Below are positions 26,523 to 34,891 of a stretch of DNA of 64,000 bases, in pieces; position 1 is the stretch's first letter, and each line of letters starts with the position of its first letter. The notes below the pieces were generated by a model that was not told where the DNA came from, ran no database searches, and saw only the letters and a program-made list of their open reading frames with translations. The stretch covers positions 1 to 64,000 of the forward strand of contig NZ_JANAVY020000008.1 of NCBI RefSeq assembly GCF_025195085.2. Direction: 5' to 3'. The position numbers were made by a program, and so were the translations under genes. Source of the stretch: Vibrio intestinalis (lineage in GTDB: Bacteria; Pseudomonadota; Gammaproteobacteria; Enterobacterales; Vibrionaceae).

Positions 26523-27449
26523 ATGAGTGAGTACGCGATTACTGCGCAAAATGTGGTGAAAAAATTTGGTGACTTCACTGCTATCGAAGGCATTAACTTA
26601 AATGTACCCAAAGGCAGCATTTACGGATTTCTCGGCCCAAATGGCTGCGGTAAATCCACGACAATTCGAGTCCTGACTGGTCTACTTAGCCCAACCTCAG
26701 GCGATGTAGATGTACTGGGCTTGGAGATTCCGAAACAATCGGAATTACTGCGACTTAAAATAGGCTACATGACGCAGAAGTTCTCTTTGTACGATGATTT
26801 AACGGTCGAAGAAAACTTGCAATTCATCGGCCAGATTTTCGGTATGCCGACCAAACCGCTGCAACAACGCATCAACGAGCAACTGACCACCTACGGCCTT
26901 GACCAAAGACGCAAACAGCGCGTTGGTGGCATGAGTGGCGGCCAAAAGCAGCGTCTTTCACTAGCCGCCGCTACCATGCACAAACCAGAGCTATTGTTTT
27001 TGGATGAGCCGACCTCTGCCGTCGACCCTGAAAACCGCCGCGAATTTTGGGAGCAGCTGTTTGATTTAAGCGACCAAGGCACCACCATTTTAGTGACCAC
27101 CCACTATATGGATGAAGCCGAGCGCTGCCATCGACTTGCAATAATGGAATCCGGCTTAATTCGTGCAGATGGTGAGCCAGAGCAGTTAATGGCCGATATG
27201 GGCGTTAACATTGTGGAAGTCAAAGCACCGCAACTTAGAGCGCTTAAAGAAAAGCTGTTAGCCAGACAAGAGATTCGCTCAGCCGCTCAACTTGGTATTC
27301 GACTACGCGTTTTGATTCGCGATCATGTTGATCAGCCTATCCAATGGTTATCTGAGCAGTTTCCTGAACTTGCCAATGCTGAAATGAACTTGGCCAGACC
27401 GAGCCTTGAAGATGTATTCGTTACCGTTACAGGGGAGGGCAGACAATGA
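26523..27449 (+). CDS. ABC exporter ATP-binding protein
   Basis: A 308-residue ATPase of the ABC-2 export class. It has Walker A GPNGCGKST, Q-loop YMTQKFSLYDDL, signature GGMSGGQKQRLSLA, Walker B LLFLDEPTSAVDP, and an H-loop in VTTHYMDEAERC. The C-terminal domain (about 215-300) is typical of drug/lipid exporters of this group. It lies between the HlyD adaptor and the permease; its stop overlaps the permease start by 4 bases. Only one ATPase domain is present, unlike the fused RbbA of E. coli. Confidence 0.93.
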   Translation: MSEYAITAQNVVKKFGDFTAIEGINLNVPKGSIYGFLGPNGCGKSTTIRVLTGLLSPTSGDVDVLGLEIPKQSELLRLKIGYMTQKFSLYDDLTVEENLQFIGQIFGMPTKPLQQRINEQLTTYGLDQRRKQRVGGMSGGQKQRLSLAAATMHKPELLFLDEPTSAVDPENRREFWEQLFDLSDQGTTILVTTHYMDEAERCHRLAIMESGLIRADGEPEQLMADMGVNIVEVKAPQLRALKEKLLARQEIRSAAQLGIRLRVLIRDHVDQPIQWLSEQFPELANAEMNLARPSLEDVFVTVTGEGRQ

Positions 27450-28546
27450 TCCGTTCAATCGCCCGTATGAAGGCAATCATGATTAAAGAGATTCGCCAAC
27501 TCTCTCGAGATCGAATCACCTTTGGCATGGTTGTGATGATCCCTCTCATCCAATTACTGCTGTTTGGCTTCGCCATCAATACCGATGTTCGCGATATTCC
27601 TGTGGCGGTGGTCGATCAAAGCCAAAGTGCAGCAGGCCGTGTGATTACCGAATCCGTGCGAGTCACGCAGGTGGTCGAGATTACTCACCGTTTTGCAACC
27701 GCTCAACAGGCTGAACAAGCGATCCAGCAAGGTGAAGTGCGCGCCGCTTTGATTCTGCCGAAAGATCTCACTCAGCGTATGGTGCAAGGTGATGTGTTAG
27801 GCCAATGGATTGTCGATGGCTCAGACACCATGATCAGCAGCGCGATTATGTCTTTACAAAACATGCCGCTAACGGATTTCGATTTTGAAATAAAACCTAG
27901 CACACACAAAACCTTTGAAGTGGCACTATTCTACAACCCTAGCCAACGCTCGGCCGTCAACATTGTGCCCGGCTTACTCGGGGTTATACTGACCATGACG
28001 ATGATCCTATTCACCAGTGCCGCCATTGTTAGAGAAAGAGAGCGAGGTAACTTAGAGCTATTAATCACCACCCCGATCCACTCGTTTGAGCTCATGGTGG
28101 CTAAAATCATCCCATATATTTTTGTTGGTTTGATTCAAGTGGCGATTATTCTCGGGTTAGGCCATTTCATTTTCGGCGTACCGATCAACGGCGCTCTAAG
28201 CCAAATTTTACTGGGTACGTTGCTGTTTATCGCCGCTAGCTTAACGCTTGGCTTGGTTATTTCCACCGTTGCGAGTACTCAACTGCAAGCAATGCAGATG
28301 ACCGTATTCATCTTACTGCCTTCTATTTTACTGTCCGGATTTATGTTTCCTTATGAAGGGATGCCAATCGTTGCGCAGTGGATTGCCGAGGCCCTACCTG
28401 CTACACATTTTATGCGTTTGATTCGCGGGATTGTATTGCGCGGCGCAGACTTGATCGATTTGTGGCGTGACACCGCCTGGCTTGCCGCATTCACCGTACT
28501 TGGGTTACTGGTCGCCTCGAAGCGCTTTAAAAAGTCACTCGATTAA
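27446..28546 (+). CDS. ABC-2 type permease
   Basis: The membrane subunit (366 residues) of the same exporter. One N-terminal helix (about 22-42) is followed by a large extracytoplasmic domain (about 45-170), then five helices (about 175-362). NIVPGLLGVILTMTMIL and VRERERGNLELLITTPI are the ABC-2 signature. The layout matches YhhJ/YbhR-like permeases. With the HlyD lipoprotein and ATPase it should export a hydrophobic compound, substrate unknown. It ends 4 bases inside the convergent EEP gene, with no terminator between. Confidence 0.92.
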   Translation: MIRSIARMKAIMIKEIRQLSRDRITFGMVVMIPLIQLLLFGFAINTDVRDIPVAVVDQSQSAAGRVITESVRVTQVVEITHRFATAQQAEQAIQQGEVRAALILPKDLTQRMVQGDVLGQWIVDGSDTMISSAIMSLQNMPLTDFDFEIKPSTHKTFEVALFYNPSQRSAVNIVPGLLGVILTMTMILFTSAAIVRERERGNLELLITTPIHSFELMVAKIIPYIFVGLIQVAIILGLGHFIFGVPINGALSQILLGTLLFIAASLTLGLVISTVASTQLQAMQMTVFILLPSILLSGFMFPYEGMPIVAQWIAEALPATHFMRLIRGIVLRGADLIDLWRDTAWLAAFTVLGLLVASKRFKKSLD

Positions 28547-29472
28547 TAGCCTATTTGGGTAACGACCATTCTATGATCCGACCCACTCGGCGCAGCTTGA
28601 CTGTGCCGAGTGCATATTTTACGAGTGCCTTGTGTCGATTTAAGCCACAAATGATCAATCGCTACCATCGACCATGAAGGTGTATCTACTTGCTGAGCCC
28701 AAATTGGCCAACTTGCCACGGGTGCGGTTTGAAAACCAGAAAACAACCGAGTAAAGCGCACGCTGCGAGCAGAGAGATTAAAATCCCCCACCACCAGCAC
28801 TTCATCATTCTCATATCCCTTTAATAGCGATTCTATCGTTGCAAGTATCGCATTTCTTCTATGCCATAACTCTTCATTCCGCGGTGATACTGGGTGAGCA
28901 CTTACCAGCAGCAATGGGCTTTGTCTGCCCGCCTGCCAAGTAGTAAAAATTACATGCTGCTGATCGGGCGTGGTATAGACTGATCCTTGGTCTAACGGGA
29001 AGCGACTCAAGATCATTTGGCTTGACGGATAACCTACTCCCGGTTGACCACCATAATAATACGGATAGATGTCAGTCAGGGTTTGAAGCATCTCTCCCAC
29101 CGACGGCGACACTTCCTGTAAAACCACCAAATCCGCAGGATGCTGAATTAAGTAAGTCATCAATTGGTTGAGGTTCGGATTAGAATAGAACAGGTTGTAT
29201 TGAATGATGGTTAAAGGGTTATCGCACCGAGCAAACAGCTCACGACTTTGAACTGGCGAAAGCAGCAAAAAGCAGCTAACCAGTACAGCGCAAATCCCTG
29301 CTTTTAACCAATGCTTGATGAGCAACATAATGATGCACCAAAGGCTATACCCCACAACGAATAGCGCCGGATAACCCGTGATGTTTTCTACCCACCACAC
29401 ATTGTCATTAAGCGTAAAGTAACCCCACAGCATGGCAGGTAGCAATAAAAGCAACCAATGTAACCCCCGCAT
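28543..29472 (-). CDS. Membrane-anchored endonuclease/exonuclease/phosphatase family protein
   Basis: A 309-residue protein. Three hydrophobic helices lie at the N-terminus (about 3-20, 31-53 and 57-75), followed by an EEP-fold catalytic domain facing the periplasm. Motifs: IIQYNLFYSNPNLNQL, VVLQEVSPSVGEM (the metal-binding glutamate), VVGDFNLSARSVRF (catalytic Asp-Asn) and SDHRMVV (catalytic histidine). Homologues include DNases, phosphatases and lipid phosphodiesterases; the substrate is not evident. The tail overlaps the convergent ABC permease gene by 4 bases. Confidence 0.85.
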   Translation of the reverse strand: MRGLHWLLLLLPAMLWGYFTLNDNVWWVENITGYPALFVVGYSLWCIIMLLIKHWLKAGICAVLVSCFLLLSPVQSRELFARCDNPLTIIQYNLFYSNPNLNQLMTYLIQHPADLVVLQEVSPSVGEMLQTLTDIYPYYYGGQPGVGYPSSQMILSRFPLDQGSVYTTPDQQHVIFTTWQAGRQSPLLLVSAHPVSPRNEELWHRRNAILATIESLLKGYENDEVLVVGDFNLSARSVRFTRLFSGFQTAPVASWPIWAQQVDTPSWSMVAIDHLWLKSTQGTRKICTRHSQAAPSGSDHRMVVTQIGY

Positions 29473-29724
29473 GATCTTTTTGCCGATAATCCACTCCTTC
29501 CTTTGCGCAAACCCTCTAAAGTATGGAACAAAGAGAGTGAAAGAGGAGGAAATTCACTTTTTTCGTCAGCACTTTTTATCTTTCAGATGACAGAGACTCC
29601 AAGGGTAACTTGACTAAAGTTTATGCGAACTTTAATGCTAAATGGTTATCGTATGTTGACCTTTATCCATTCAATTGGCTAAGCTTGGATTAACTCTTGA
29701 CCATTGAAACATTGGACGTATTAG

Positions 29725-30273
29725 ATGGGAAAACGCGGCTTTACGCTGATAGAAATGATAGTAACACTGATAATTGTGAGCATCCTTGGTGTATTCGCAG
29801 CCGAGCGATATCTCAATTTTACTCGCGACAGTCACCAAGCGAAAATTGAAGGCGCCGCTGCCGCGCTATCCAGTGCTATGGAGCTTGTGCGTACTCGGAT
29901 CATTATTGATAACGCAGAGAACTCGGTAGACTACGAAGGTGAAACCATCACCCTTATCGAAGGCATGCCTCAAGCCAGCGCAGGCAGCATACGCGCCCTA
30001 CTACACATCGAAGTACCTTCCAGTTGGACAAGACGCTGGACAACAACCCCCTGTGCCGAACCAAGTTACTGCATTCTCGGTAATATGTTTGCTGGCAAAA
30101 ATGGTTTTATTGATGTGCCCGGCTACATTGACTCGGGCACTCGCGGAGAGAACCGCGTCGCCTACCTTTGGTCTACTGGCTATACCCTCAACGAAAATGG
30201 CTGCTTTGCTTATTACATTAACAACGCGTCAACTGGAGAAGTCATCACAGGTACGGTCACTGATGGTTGTTAA
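29725..30273 (+). CDS. Orphan type IV prepilin-like protein
   Basis: A 182-residue protein with a type III signal: short leader MGKRG, then FTLIEMIVTLIIVSILGVFA, with the glutamate at position +5 required for prepilin processing by PilD. The globular part has two cysteine pairs (PCAEPSYC and NGCFAYY...DGC), as in MSHA-like pilins. No other pilus gene is nearby, so it relies on machinery encoded elsewhere. It could be a minor pilin or pseudopilin. Confidence 0.8.
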   Translation: MGKRGFTLIEMIVTLIIVSILGVFAAERYLNFTRDSHQAKIEGAAAALSSAMELVRTRIIIDNAENSVDYEGETITLIEGMPQASAGSIRALLHIEVPSSWTRRWTTTPCAEPSYCILGNMFAGKNGFIDVPGYIDSGTRGENRVAYLWSTGYTLNENGCFAYYINNASTGEVITGTVTDGC

Positions 30274-30392
30274 TCGATACAAATTGCGGCAAAAATCAGC
30301 TCAAAAGGTCAATACACCCTAGCCAATAATTGCAATAATGGTTATAAAATCAGCGAATAATACTAAAATAAACAAATTTTGCAGCGATATGC

Positions 30393-30398
30393 TATAAT
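30393..30398 (+). promoter_or_regulatory. Extended -10 promoter
   Basis: TGCTATAAT is a perfect extended -10 (TG-N-TATAAT). No -35 match is found, as is usual for this class. It predicts a transcript from about 30404 into a region with no protein-coding gene. Confidence 0.55.
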
Positions 30399-30403
30399 CC
30401 TGC

Positions 30404-30545
30404 CCTGTTATAACAACAGCACTTGTTGCAGCTTGATCATTTCCCGAGAATCGGCTCAATTAACTCGCATGAGTCAGAGTTTAAAAACTACGCAGGGAAC
30501 AAGCAAACTCAAATGTGAGAGCGCCTATTGGGCGCTCTATTCGTT
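30404..30545 (+). ncRNA. Candidate small RNA or gltS leader RNA
   Basis: About 140 bases run from the predicted start to a GAGCGCC/GGGCGCTC hairpin (about 30523-30540) followed by TATTCGTT. Inside, GAGTTT and AAACTC can pair around an AGGGA-containing loop. No convincing ORF with a ribosome site is present. It may be an independent small RNA or the 5' part of a long gltS leader. The family is not recognised. Confidence 0.35.
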
Positions 30546-30696
30546 ATGACGGGAAGGAACTTTGTTTCATAGTGATAAGCACTTTCTGTTTAAGTAAAGG
30601 AGCCTAAATAGGTTCAGAAACTGCCGCTCGGCCATTACGCACAATACTCTATTCCACCCTCCTGAAAATGCTTGTTGTATTTGATGGTGGCGGACA

Positions 30697-30721
30697 AAAA
30701 GGAGCCTAACCCGCTCCTTTT
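30697..30721 (+). terminator. Hairpin with T-run upstream of gltS
   Basis: The stem AAAAGGAGC/GCTCCTTTT has a 7-base loop and ends in T4. It lies 190 bases before gltS, without a gene in front of it other than the candidate RNA. It could end that RNA or act as an attenuator for gltS. Apart from this and the candidate RNA, I see nothing definite in the 30274-30912 gap. Confidence 0.55.
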
Positions 30722-30912
30722 ACATTTTAGGGCTAAGGATAATAAGCGCATCAATACCACCGCTTAATGACGGCTCTAAAATCAGCCTAAGGCGCATTGA
30801 ATATCACCTTTAGAGATTGTGAACACGAAGACGAGAAAAGTGACTATGGAGCAAAGGATTAACTCACTCTCAGTCATTACGGAGGATGAAGAGAAAAATA
30901 ATAAGAGGCAAT

Positions 30913-32148
30913 ATGAATCATTTAATATCTGTAGGTGCTCTGGAATCATTTTTGATTGCCATTAGTGTGCTGTTTTTGGGGCATTTCATTAATGCCAAGC
31001 TACCGGTCTTAAAGAAGTTCAACATACCTGAGCCCATTGTTGGAGGCTTAATTGTTGCCTGCATCATTACAGCTCTGCATTTCAACGGCATCGACCTAGA
31101 ATTCGATTTACCGTTACAAAACACTTTCATGCTGATGTTCTTCGCCACTGTCGGTTTAGCGGCCAATTACACTCAGCTCATTAAAGGGGGCGCGAAGGTT
31201 TTCATCTTCTTGGCCGTAGCCTCTTTCTATATCATCATTCAAAATGGCGTGGGAGTTTCTCTCGCAGCTGCTTTAGGATTAGACCCATTAATGGGCTTGA
31301 TTGCTGGTTCCATAACGCTTTCCGGTGGTCACGGCACAGGCGCTGCATGGTCACAAACTTTCCAAGATGTGTATGGCCTCAACAATGTATTGGAAATCGC
31401 CATGGCATCGGCCACATTCGGCCTGATCATTGGCGGTATCATTGGTAGCCCTGTAGCGCAGCGTCTTGTAGAAAAAAACAACATTGAATCGGAATATGGT
31501 TGCGGTGGCCGCGATGCTAAAACCCATGAAAGATTTCCGGAGCTAGTGACTTACAACGAGTATGAAGAAGACAAGGTGACCGCTAAAAAAGTGGTCGAGA
31601 AGCTATTCTTCCTATTAATCTGTGTCACTGGTGCAAAATACGTTGAGCAATGGGTAAGTACTTACGACATCCAATGGTTAATGATCCCTGACTTCGTTTA
31701 CGCCTTATTCATTGGTGTAATCATCACCAACTTTTTGGAAGTCACTAAGATTCGTAAGCTGGATGCTGAAACCATCGATATGTTGGGTACGGTATCACTG
31801 TCACTGTTCTTAGCCATGGCACTGATGAGCCTAAAACTTTGGAACATTTTTGACCTCGCAATCCCGTTCTTAGCGATTCTCGGTGTGCAGTCGGTTATTT
31901 TGGCCATCTTTACCTACTACGTGACGTTCCGAGTTATGGGTAATAACTATGATGCAGCGGTTATCGCCGGCGGTCACTGTGGCTTTGGTTTAGGCGCCAC
32001 ACCAACAGCGGTCATGAACATGGGCTCTATCGTTAACCGCTTTGGCCCATCGCCACAAGCGTTTATGGTTGTTCCTATTGTAGGCGCGTTCTTCATTGAT
32101 ATAGTCAACCTTATCATTCTACAAGGTTACATCTCCTTCCTAGGTTAA
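30913..32148 (+). CDS. gltS: Sodium/glutamate symporter GltS
   Basis: An inner-membrane Na+-coupled glutamate importer of 411 residues. It carries the family signatures: FNIPEPIVGGLIVA, LDPLMGLIAGSITLSGGHGTGAAWS (first pore loop) and its inverted-repeat counterpart AVIAGGHCGFGLGATPTAVMNM (second pore loop), and VVPIVGAFFIDIVN at the end. The start at 30913 is preferred because AGAGG lies 7 bases upstream; an ATG nine codons earlier has its GGAGG too close. A perfect 12-bp terminator follows. Confidence 0.95.
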   Translation: MNHLISVGALESFLIAISVLFLGHFINAKLPVLKKFNIPEPIVGGLIVACIITALHFNGIDLEFDLPLQNTFMLMFFATVGLAANYTQLIKGGAKVFIFLAVASFYIIIQNGVGVSLAAALGLDPLMGLIAGSITLSGGHGTGAAWSQTFQDVYGLNNVLEIAMASATFGLIIGGIIGSPVAQRLVEKNNIESEYGCGGRDAKTHERFPELVTYNEYEEDKVTAKKVVEKLFFLLICVTGAKYVEQWVSTYDIQWLMIPDFVYALFIGVIITNFLEVTKIRKLDAETIDMLGTVSLSLFLAMALMSLKLWNIFDLAIPFLAILGVQSVILAIFTYYVTFRVMGNNYDAAVIAGGHCGFGLGATPTAVMNMGSIVNRFGPSPQAFMVVPIVGAFFIDIVNLIILQGYISFLG

Positions 32149-32170
32149 GTTAACCCTACAAGAACAACCC

Positions 32171-32200
32171 AACGGCCGCATTTACAATGCGGCCGTTTTT
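32171..32200 (+). terminator. gltS terminator
   Basis: The stem AACGGCCGCATT/AATGCGGCCGTT has a 3-base loop and T-run. Confidence 0.93.
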
Positions 32201-32398
32201 CTTCCTGTCATCACTTGACGACACAAGCGTGCACTTCTCTCTCGCAGTACGATGTACCAAACATAAAATTATCCACGTTACATTACGTTGTTGTTGATAT
32301 GCGGCACACTTCACGCCAAAAGCAGGATAATATCGTTGAGTTGAGGTTCGTCTCCCCCCTATATTCAATACAAGACGTAACGAATAAGAGCGGTCAAT

Positions 32399-33277
32399 AT
32401 GGGACACAATCTAGACATTCAAAGTATCTATGTTCTAGTGAAAATGTATGAGTTAAGAAACGTAAAGCTGGTGGCAGACTCATTAGGCAAAACTTCGAGC
32501 GCCGTAAGTAAAATACTCGCTAAGCTCAAACTGCATTTCGAAGACCCATTGTTCATACAAACACGAAATGGGTTTGAACCAACCACGTTTACTGATACTA
32601 ACATCGCCCACTTCGAACAAATATTGGCAACCTTCCATTCAATTCAGCACAGCGATTTCGATCCAAAGACACTAAAGCAAGAGATCATCATCTATGGCCA
32701 CGCTTTAATGTGGGACAACTTCGGTGATGCCCTTTATCTAGCAATAAGAAAAGAAGCGCCTTTAGCCAAGATATCAATCCGTCAATGGAGCTTAGAAGCG
32801 CGCTCTCGTTTGGTTGAAGGCGAAAATTCCGTGGCATTCAATGTTTACGACGAAACGCTGCCACAGGTGATCATACAAAAACCGATTCTCGAAGTTTACC
32901 CTGCTTTTTATGTACGCGATGATCACCCTGCACAAACGTTTGAAGATTTGCTCGACTATCCTTTTATAGTAACGCGTAACCCAGGTTGGAATGAGGTTCG
33001 TTACCCGCTGCTAGAAAGGCTTAGCAGTTTGGGCCACAAAATCGTGCCAAATGTGGAAATCGAAAACACCCAAGCGATAGAAAACATCGTGCGCGACTCG
33101 GATCATTTTTCTTTCACTATGGCGCAGTTAACGCCTAAAGGCTGCAGAGTGATTGAACTGCCACGATTATCAGACATCAATTCTAACTGTGTGATGAGCT
33201 TTCATCGCGCCAAGCAAAATGACCCACAAAAAGACTGGTTGTATAAAACTGTCTACAAAGTACTGAGCGCAGGTTAA
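32399..33277 (+). CDS. LysR-family regulator next to the peptide array
   Basis: A 292-residue LysR protein. The helix-turn-helix region (VKLVADSLGKTSSAVSKILAKLKLHFEDPLFIQTRNGFEPT) is complete, with a slightly unusual sequence (VLVKMYELRNVKLVADSL). The effector domain covers about 95-285, with LLDYPFIVTR and ENIVRDSDHFSFTMAQL. It lies 250 bases upstream of the first peptide gene on the same strand and has its own terminator. A decayed second copy of its 3' half sits inside the array, so this gene and the peptides were duplicated together. It is a candidate regulator of the array; the inducer is unknown. Confidence 0.88.
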   Translation: MGHNLDIQSIYVLVKMYELRNVKLVADSLGKTSSAVSKILAKLKLHFEDPLFIQTRNGFEPTTFTDTNIAHFEQILATFHSIQHSDFDPKTLKQEIIIYGHALMWDNFGDALYLAIRKEAPLAKISIRQWSLEARSRLVEGENSVAFNVYDETLPQVIIQKPILEVYPAFYVRDDHPAQTFEDLLDYPFIVTRNPGWNEVRYPLLERLSSLGHKIVPNVEIENTQAIENIVRDSDHFSFTMAQLTPKGCRVIELPRLSDINSNCVMSFHRAKQNDPQKDWLYKTVYKVLSAG

Positions 33278-33338
33278 CCGATTTATCTTTCTCATGTCAT
33301 TGCGCTAACACTCCTCTAAAACTGGTTTTGTATCTTTA

Positions 33339-33373
33339 CGGCTCAAGGGTAATTCATCCTTGAGCCGTTTTTT
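33339..33373 (+). terminator. Terminator of the LysR gene
   Basis: The stem CGGCTCAAGG/CCTTGAGCCG has a 9-base loop and T6. An imperfect copy lies at 34458-34490 after the LysR pseudogene. Confidence 0.88.
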
Positions 33374-33416
33374 ATTTATATTGAACCCATAAATTTTGTG
33401 ATGCACTTCCAATAGA

Positions 33417-33443
33417 TTTCCAGAATGGAAAGTATGCATTTCC
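33417..33443 (+). promoter_or_regulatory. Array control element, copy 1
   Basis: Three alternating half-sites: TTTCC-N5-GGAAA-N7-TTTCC. A TATTAT box follows at 33467-33472. The same element lies before two other peptide units (34534-34560 and, degenerate in the first half-site, 37587-37613). Proposed operator of the peptide array. Confidence 0.5.
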
Positions 33444-33484
33444 TCGCAGCGTGATAAGAATCTCACTATTATTCATCGTGTAGG

Positions 33485-33498
33485 GCGGGATGACCCGC
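33485..33498 (+). promoter_or_regulatory. 5' leader hairpin, peptide unit 1
   Basis: GCGGG-ATGA-CCCGC, 31 bases before the first peptide start. An identical hairpin lies at 34602-34615, and a covarying version (GGCAG/CTGCC with AATGAC in the loop) lies at 37655-37671. Confidence 0.5.
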
Positions 33499-33529
33499 TA
33501 ACCAAAATAAAAAATACGAGGCAACCATT

Positions 33530-33748
33530 ATGAAAAACGCACTAATCATCGCTCTATCAGTTTTCTCTTTTTCAGCGTTCGCATCTGACACAGCTCAATC
33601 TAACAATGGCCTAAATGGTGATTTGATTCAGCAAGCAACAGCAGCAGGTATGACAACCGAACAAGCCGTGAAAGGTGTATCGGTAGGTGAAATTCAACAA
33701 GGTCCTGTTCTAGACCGTAAAGAGCACCGTCGTGGTGCAGAACATTAA
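33530..33748 (+). CDS. Secreted small peptide, array member 1
   Basis: A 72-residue exported peptide of an unrecognised family. The signal peptide is 18 residues (MKNALIIALSVFSFSAFA), cut after AFA. The mature peptide is about 54 residues: core AQSNNGLNGDLIQQAT, then AGMTTEQAVKGV, a GEIQQGPV turn and a basic tail (DRKEHRRGAEH). There are no cysteines and no double-glycine leader, arguing against a typical bacteriocin. The ribosome site is GAGG, 9 bases upstream. It is the first of two genes in unit 1, with the control element and leader hairpin in front. Nearly identical to member 5 from the core onward. Confidence 0.8.
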   Translation: MKNALIIALSVFSFSAFASDTAQSNNGLNGDLIQQATAAGMTTEQAVKGVSVGEIQQGPVLDRKEHRRGAEH

Positions 33749-33830
33749 TCAGCGACGGTCAATATCGACTTCCCGCTAACAAACAAACCAATAGAAATAA
33801 AGACTGTTAAACAGCACAAAGGTAACCATT

Positions 33831-34049
33831 ATGAAAAAAGTACTAATTATCGCTCTATCACTTGTTTCTGTATCAGCTTTTGCAGGTAACTCAGCGCAAT
33901 CAAACAACGGCCTAAACGGTGACTTAATTCAAAAAGCAACCGCTGAAGGCATGACAACAGACCAAGCTGTACATGGCGTAGCAACTGGTGATTTCGAATT
34001 CCACTCTGTACTAGACCGTAAAGAAAACCGTCGCAGAGCGAGCCACTAA
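33831..34049 (+). CDS. Secreted small peptide, array member 2
   Basis: A 72-residue paralogue: signal peptide MKKVLIIALSLVSVSAFA, the same AQSNNGLNGDLIQ core, AEGMTTDQAVHGVATG, and a distinct DFEFHSVLDRKENRRRASH tail. It lies 82 bases after member 1 with its own AAGG ribosome site. It differs from member 6 at only the final residue (His against Tyr). A hairpin with an AAGGAG loop follows at 34060-34100. Confidence 0.8.
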   Translation: MKKVLIIALSLVSVSAFAGNSAQSNNGLNGDLIQKATAEGMTTDQAVHGVATGDFEFHSVLDRKENRRRASH

Positions 34050-34059
34050 TATATGCACT

Positions 34060-34100
34060 CCAGCACATCGACCACATCGCTCAAGGAGGAGCGAAGCTGG
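34060..34100 (+). promoter_or_regulatory. 3' ANGGA hairpin, peptide unit 1
   Basis: Outer stem CCAGC (34060-34064)/GCTGG (34096-34100) and inner stem CGCTC (34078-34082)/GAGCG (34089-34093), enclosing hexaloop AAGGAG. The equivalent hairpins of units 2 and 3 keep the stem CGCTC/GAGCG and the A-N-GGA-N loop. In unit 2 the outer stem covaries to CCGGC/GCCGG. Resembles a CsrA-binding loop. Confidence 0.55.
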
Positions 34101-34150
34101 ATAAATTTCACTCCCCTCTAACTCCCATCATCCATCACATACTTACTTTC

Positions 34151-34394
34151 AACAGATATCCTGCTGTTTGGAATCTCCCTGCACAGACACTTGAAGATTT
34201 GCTCGACTAGCCCTCTATTGTTACTCACTACTAGAAAGATTCTGTTACCTCCCAAAGATTGCAGACTGATTGAGCTACCTCGATTATCAGACATCAATTT
34301 TAACTGCATGCTGAACTTTCATCGCGCCAAGCAAAATGACCCGCAAAAAGGCCGGTTGTATAAAACTGTCTACAAAACACCGAGCACAAGTTAA
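34151..34394 (+). pseudogene. LysR pseudogene (decayed copy of the 3' half)
   Basis: A broken duplicate of the effector domain of the LysR gene at 32399. In one frame, YPA, then PAQTLEDLLD, match the intact gene's YPAFYV...PAQTFEDLLDY, but a TAG stands at 34208-34210 in place of the Tyr codon. After a deletion of roughly 170 bases the match resumes in another frame: PKDCRLIELPRLSDIN and FHRAKQNDPQK through the stop codon. The downstream terminator and control element were duplicated with it (offset about 1,116 bases). The N-terminal helix-turn-helix is absent. Confidence 0.85.
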
Positions 34395-34533
34395 CCGATT
34401 TATCATTCTGATTTCATTGCACTAACACTTTTTTAAAACTGGGTTTGTATCTTTACCGCTCAAGGGTGATTCATCCTTGAGCCATTTTTTATTTGTATTG
34501 AACCAAGGAATTTTGTGACGAACCTCTAATAGA

Positions 34534-34560
34534 TTTCCAAAATGGAAAGTATGCATTTCC
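34534..34560 (+). promoter_or_regulatory. Array control element, copy 2
   Basis: TTTCC-N5-GGAAA-N7-TTTCC, the same as copy 1 apart from the first spacer. TATTAT follows, then the leader hairpin GCGGG-ATGA-CCCGC at 34602-34615 and member 3. Confidence 0.5.
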
Positions 34561-34645
34561 TCGCAGTGTGACGAAAGTCGCACTATTATTAATCTTGTAG
34601 GGCGGGATGACCCGCTAACCAAAATAAAAAAACGAGGCAACCATT

Positions 34646-34837
34646 ATGAAAAACGCACTAATCATCGCTCTATCAGTTTTCTCTTTTTCAGCTTTCGCAG
34701 CTCAATCAAACAACGGTCTAAACGGTGACCTAATTCAACAAGCAACCAACGCGGGTATGACGACAGAACAAGCAGTACAGGGTGTCGCTACGGGTGAGAT
34801 TCAGCAAGGTGCAGTACTTCGTAACGCGAATCACTAA
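34646..34837 (+). CDS. Secreted small peptide, array member 3
   Basis: The shortest member (63 residues). The signal peptide is identical to member 1, but three residues after the cleavage site are missing, so AQSNNGLNGDLIQ follows AFA directly. NAGMTTEQAVQGVATGEIQQGAV and a short RNANH tail complete it. First gene of unit 2. The ribosome site GAGG and spacing match member 1, reflecting duplication of the whole upstream region. Confidence 0.8.
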   Translation: MKNALIIALSVFSFSAFAAQSNNGLNGDLIQQATNAGMTTEQAVQGVATGEIQQGAVLRNANH

Positions 34838-34891
34838 TCCAAACCCAACTTCACTAACAACAGTAGACCAGATTAAAAAAGGTAAACCATT

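Noticed and set aside
30404..30545. Known riboswitch or quorum-sensing small RNA (Qrr, GEMM, lysine, glycine)
   Set aside because: None of the conserved cores of these classes could be found by eye. Reported only as a candidate RNA.
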